Below, piece by piece: positions 63,142 through 64,000 of a stretch of DNA of 64,000 bases. Each line of letters opens with the position of its first letter. Within the stretch, counting starts at the first letter, position 1. Source of the DNA: Micromonospora sp. MA102 (GTDB taxonomy: Bacteria; Actinomycetota; Actinomycetes; Mycobacteriales; Micromonosporaceae); NCBI RefSeq assembly GCF_025460765.1, contig NZ_JAMWEG010000002.1:558001-622000 (forward strand). The letters run 5' to 3'. Made by a program: the position numbers and the translations under genes. Under the pieces are notes generated by a model. It ran no database searches, was not told where the DNA came from, and saw nothing but the letters and a program-made list of their open reading frames with translations.

Positions 63142-64000
63142 ATGCACAACCTCAATGTCGGTCGGCGGGCGGCCTTCGGCGTCGCCGGCGCGGCCGTCCT
63201 GCTGCTGTCTCTCGCCGCCTGTGGTGAGAAGGAGTCGAACGAGCCCGGCGCCGGCCCGTCGGTGACGGCCTCCGCCGACTCGAACCTGGCCGCGAAGGTG
63301 CCGGACGCCATCAAGGCCGACGGCGTCATCAAGGTCGGCACCGACTCGACGTACGCGCCGGCGGAGTTCCTCGACGCCGACGGCAAGACCGTCATCGGGT
63401 TCGACGTCGAGCTGTTCAACGCCGTCGCGCAGAAGCTCGGCCTGAAGGCGCAGTACGAGTCGGCGCCGTTCGACGCGATCCTGCCCGGCGTCGACTCCGG
63501 CAAGTACGAGGTCGGCGTCTCGTCGTTCACCGTGAACGCCGAGCGGCTCAAGAGCGTCAACATGGTCAGCTACTTCTCCGCCGGCACCCAGTGGGCGACG
63601 AAGAAGGGCAACCCGGCCGGCGTCGACGTGGAGAACGCCTGCGGCAAGAAGATCGCCGTGCAGGTCGGCACCGTGCAGCTCGACGACATCACCGCGCGGT
63701 CGAAGAAGTGCACCGACGCCGGCAAGCCGGCCATCAAGATCGACCAGTACCAGGCGCAGAGCGACGCGACCGCCGCCGTGGTCAGCGGCAAGGACGACGC
63801 CATGCTCGCCGACTCCCCGGTCGGCGCGTACGCGGTCAAGCAGAGCAACGACGCGCTGCAGCTGCTCGGCGACATCTACGAGTCGGCCCCGTACGGCTAC
63901 GCGGTGAAGAAGGACCAGCAGGCCTTCGCCGACGTGCTCAAGGAGGCCGTCCAGGCGGTCATCGCCGACGGCAGCTACAAGGCCGCCCTGCAGAAGTGGG
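63142..64000 (+). CDS. Polar amino-acid ABC transporter binding lipoprotein, cut by window edge
   Basis: Open for 286 codons to the right edge. The signal FGVAGAAVLLLSLAAC has the lipobox LAAC. The mature part is a type 3 binding protein (GlnH/FliY/HisJ group): IKVGTDSTYAPAEFLDADGK, GFDVELFNAVAQKLGLKAQY and FDAILPGVDSGKYEVGVSSF are the usual signature and first-lobe segments. AAVVSGKDDAMLADSPVGAY and YGYAVKKDQQAFADVLKEAV follow. AAGGAG lies 7 nt before the ATG. It follows livF by 24 bp but belongs to another transporter class; its permease and ATPase are presumably beyond the edge. Confidence 0.93.
   Translation, partial: MHNLNVGRRAAFGVAGAAVLLLSLAACGEKESNEPGAGPSVTASADSNLAAKVPDAIKADGVIKVGTDSTYAPAEFLDADGKTVIGFDVELFNAVAQKLGLKAQYESAPFDAILPGVDSGKYEVGVSSFTVNAERLKSVNMVSYFSAGTQWATKKGNPAGVDVENACGKKIAVQVGTVQLDDITARSKKCTDAGKPAIKIDQYQAQSDATAAVVSGKDDAMLADSPVGAYAVKQSNDALQLLGDIYESAPYGYAVKKDQQAFADVLKEAVQAVIADGSYKAALQKW

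Overview
The window reads as a piece of the chromosome of a very GC-rich filamentous actinomycete, most likely of the family Micromonosporaceae (Micromonospora-like). The reasons are near-total G/C at third codon positions, many GTG starts, short ATGA or GTGA overlaps between genes, many genes with a TAnnnT hexamer 6-8 nt before the start codon (leaderless mRNA), and the gene order hisI-trpE-trp membrane gene-trpC-trpB-trpA-lgt-gltBD-pyk-tesB-pdtaR-liv. From memory, that order is shared in large part with Streptomyces (near SCO2044 to SCO2008) and Mycobacterium tuberculosis (Rv1606 to Rv1626). No database was consulted. I see no phage, insertion sequence, CRISPR array or rRNA.

Layout. 0-9 kb: the front end of a class I terpene cyclase cut by the window edge, a TIGR03085-type protein, a heterodimeric ABC exporter, an ABC-2 exporter operon closed by its TetR gene, and a MerR/aldo-keto reductase pair. 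9-20 kb: a nucleotidyltransferase fused in frame to HisI, then trpE, the Trp-associated membrane gene, trpC, trpB, trpA, a NUDIX gene, lgt, an FAD monooxygenase and a GNAT. 20-26.5 kb: gltB-gltD. 26.6-45.3 kb: an accessory stretch with two MFS exporters, an M1 peptidase, an SGNH esterase, a TetR gene with three operators, a PhoX-like phosphatase, an FtsK-like ATPase with two partner genes, a pentapeptide-repeat membrane protein, a lipase, a GMC oxidoreductase and a second aldo-keto reductase. 45.6-48 kb: pyk and tesB. 48-55 kb: Rrf2 with a TSUP permease, a CBM2-PL11 rhamnogalacturonan lyase, Lrp with a luciferase-like oxidoreductase, and a Cys/Met-type PLP enzyme. 55.2-56.1 kb: a tRNA with anticodon CAA but no long variable arm, followed on the same strand by an HTH-LAGLIDADG gene. 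56.2-64 kb: the ANTAR regulator pdtaR, a lipoprotein, a full branched-chain amino-acid ABC operon (livKHMGF), and a polar amino-acid binding protein cut by the right edge.

The conserved parts feed amino-acid metabolism: HisI and TrpEC/BA synthesise His and Trp, GltBD supplies glutamate, Pyk and TesB serve central and acyl-CoA metabolism, and Liv imports branched-chain amino acids. Several accessory units carry visible control elements: a 36-bp nested dyad before the ABC-2 operon, three operators between TetR and MFS, and a dyad over the -35 of the TSUP gene. The points most worth a second look are the NTase-HisI fusion, the odd tRNA with its LAGLIDADG neighbour, a repeated 63-nt gene-junction element that is open from GTG to TGA in both copies, and the FtsK-like three-gene set.
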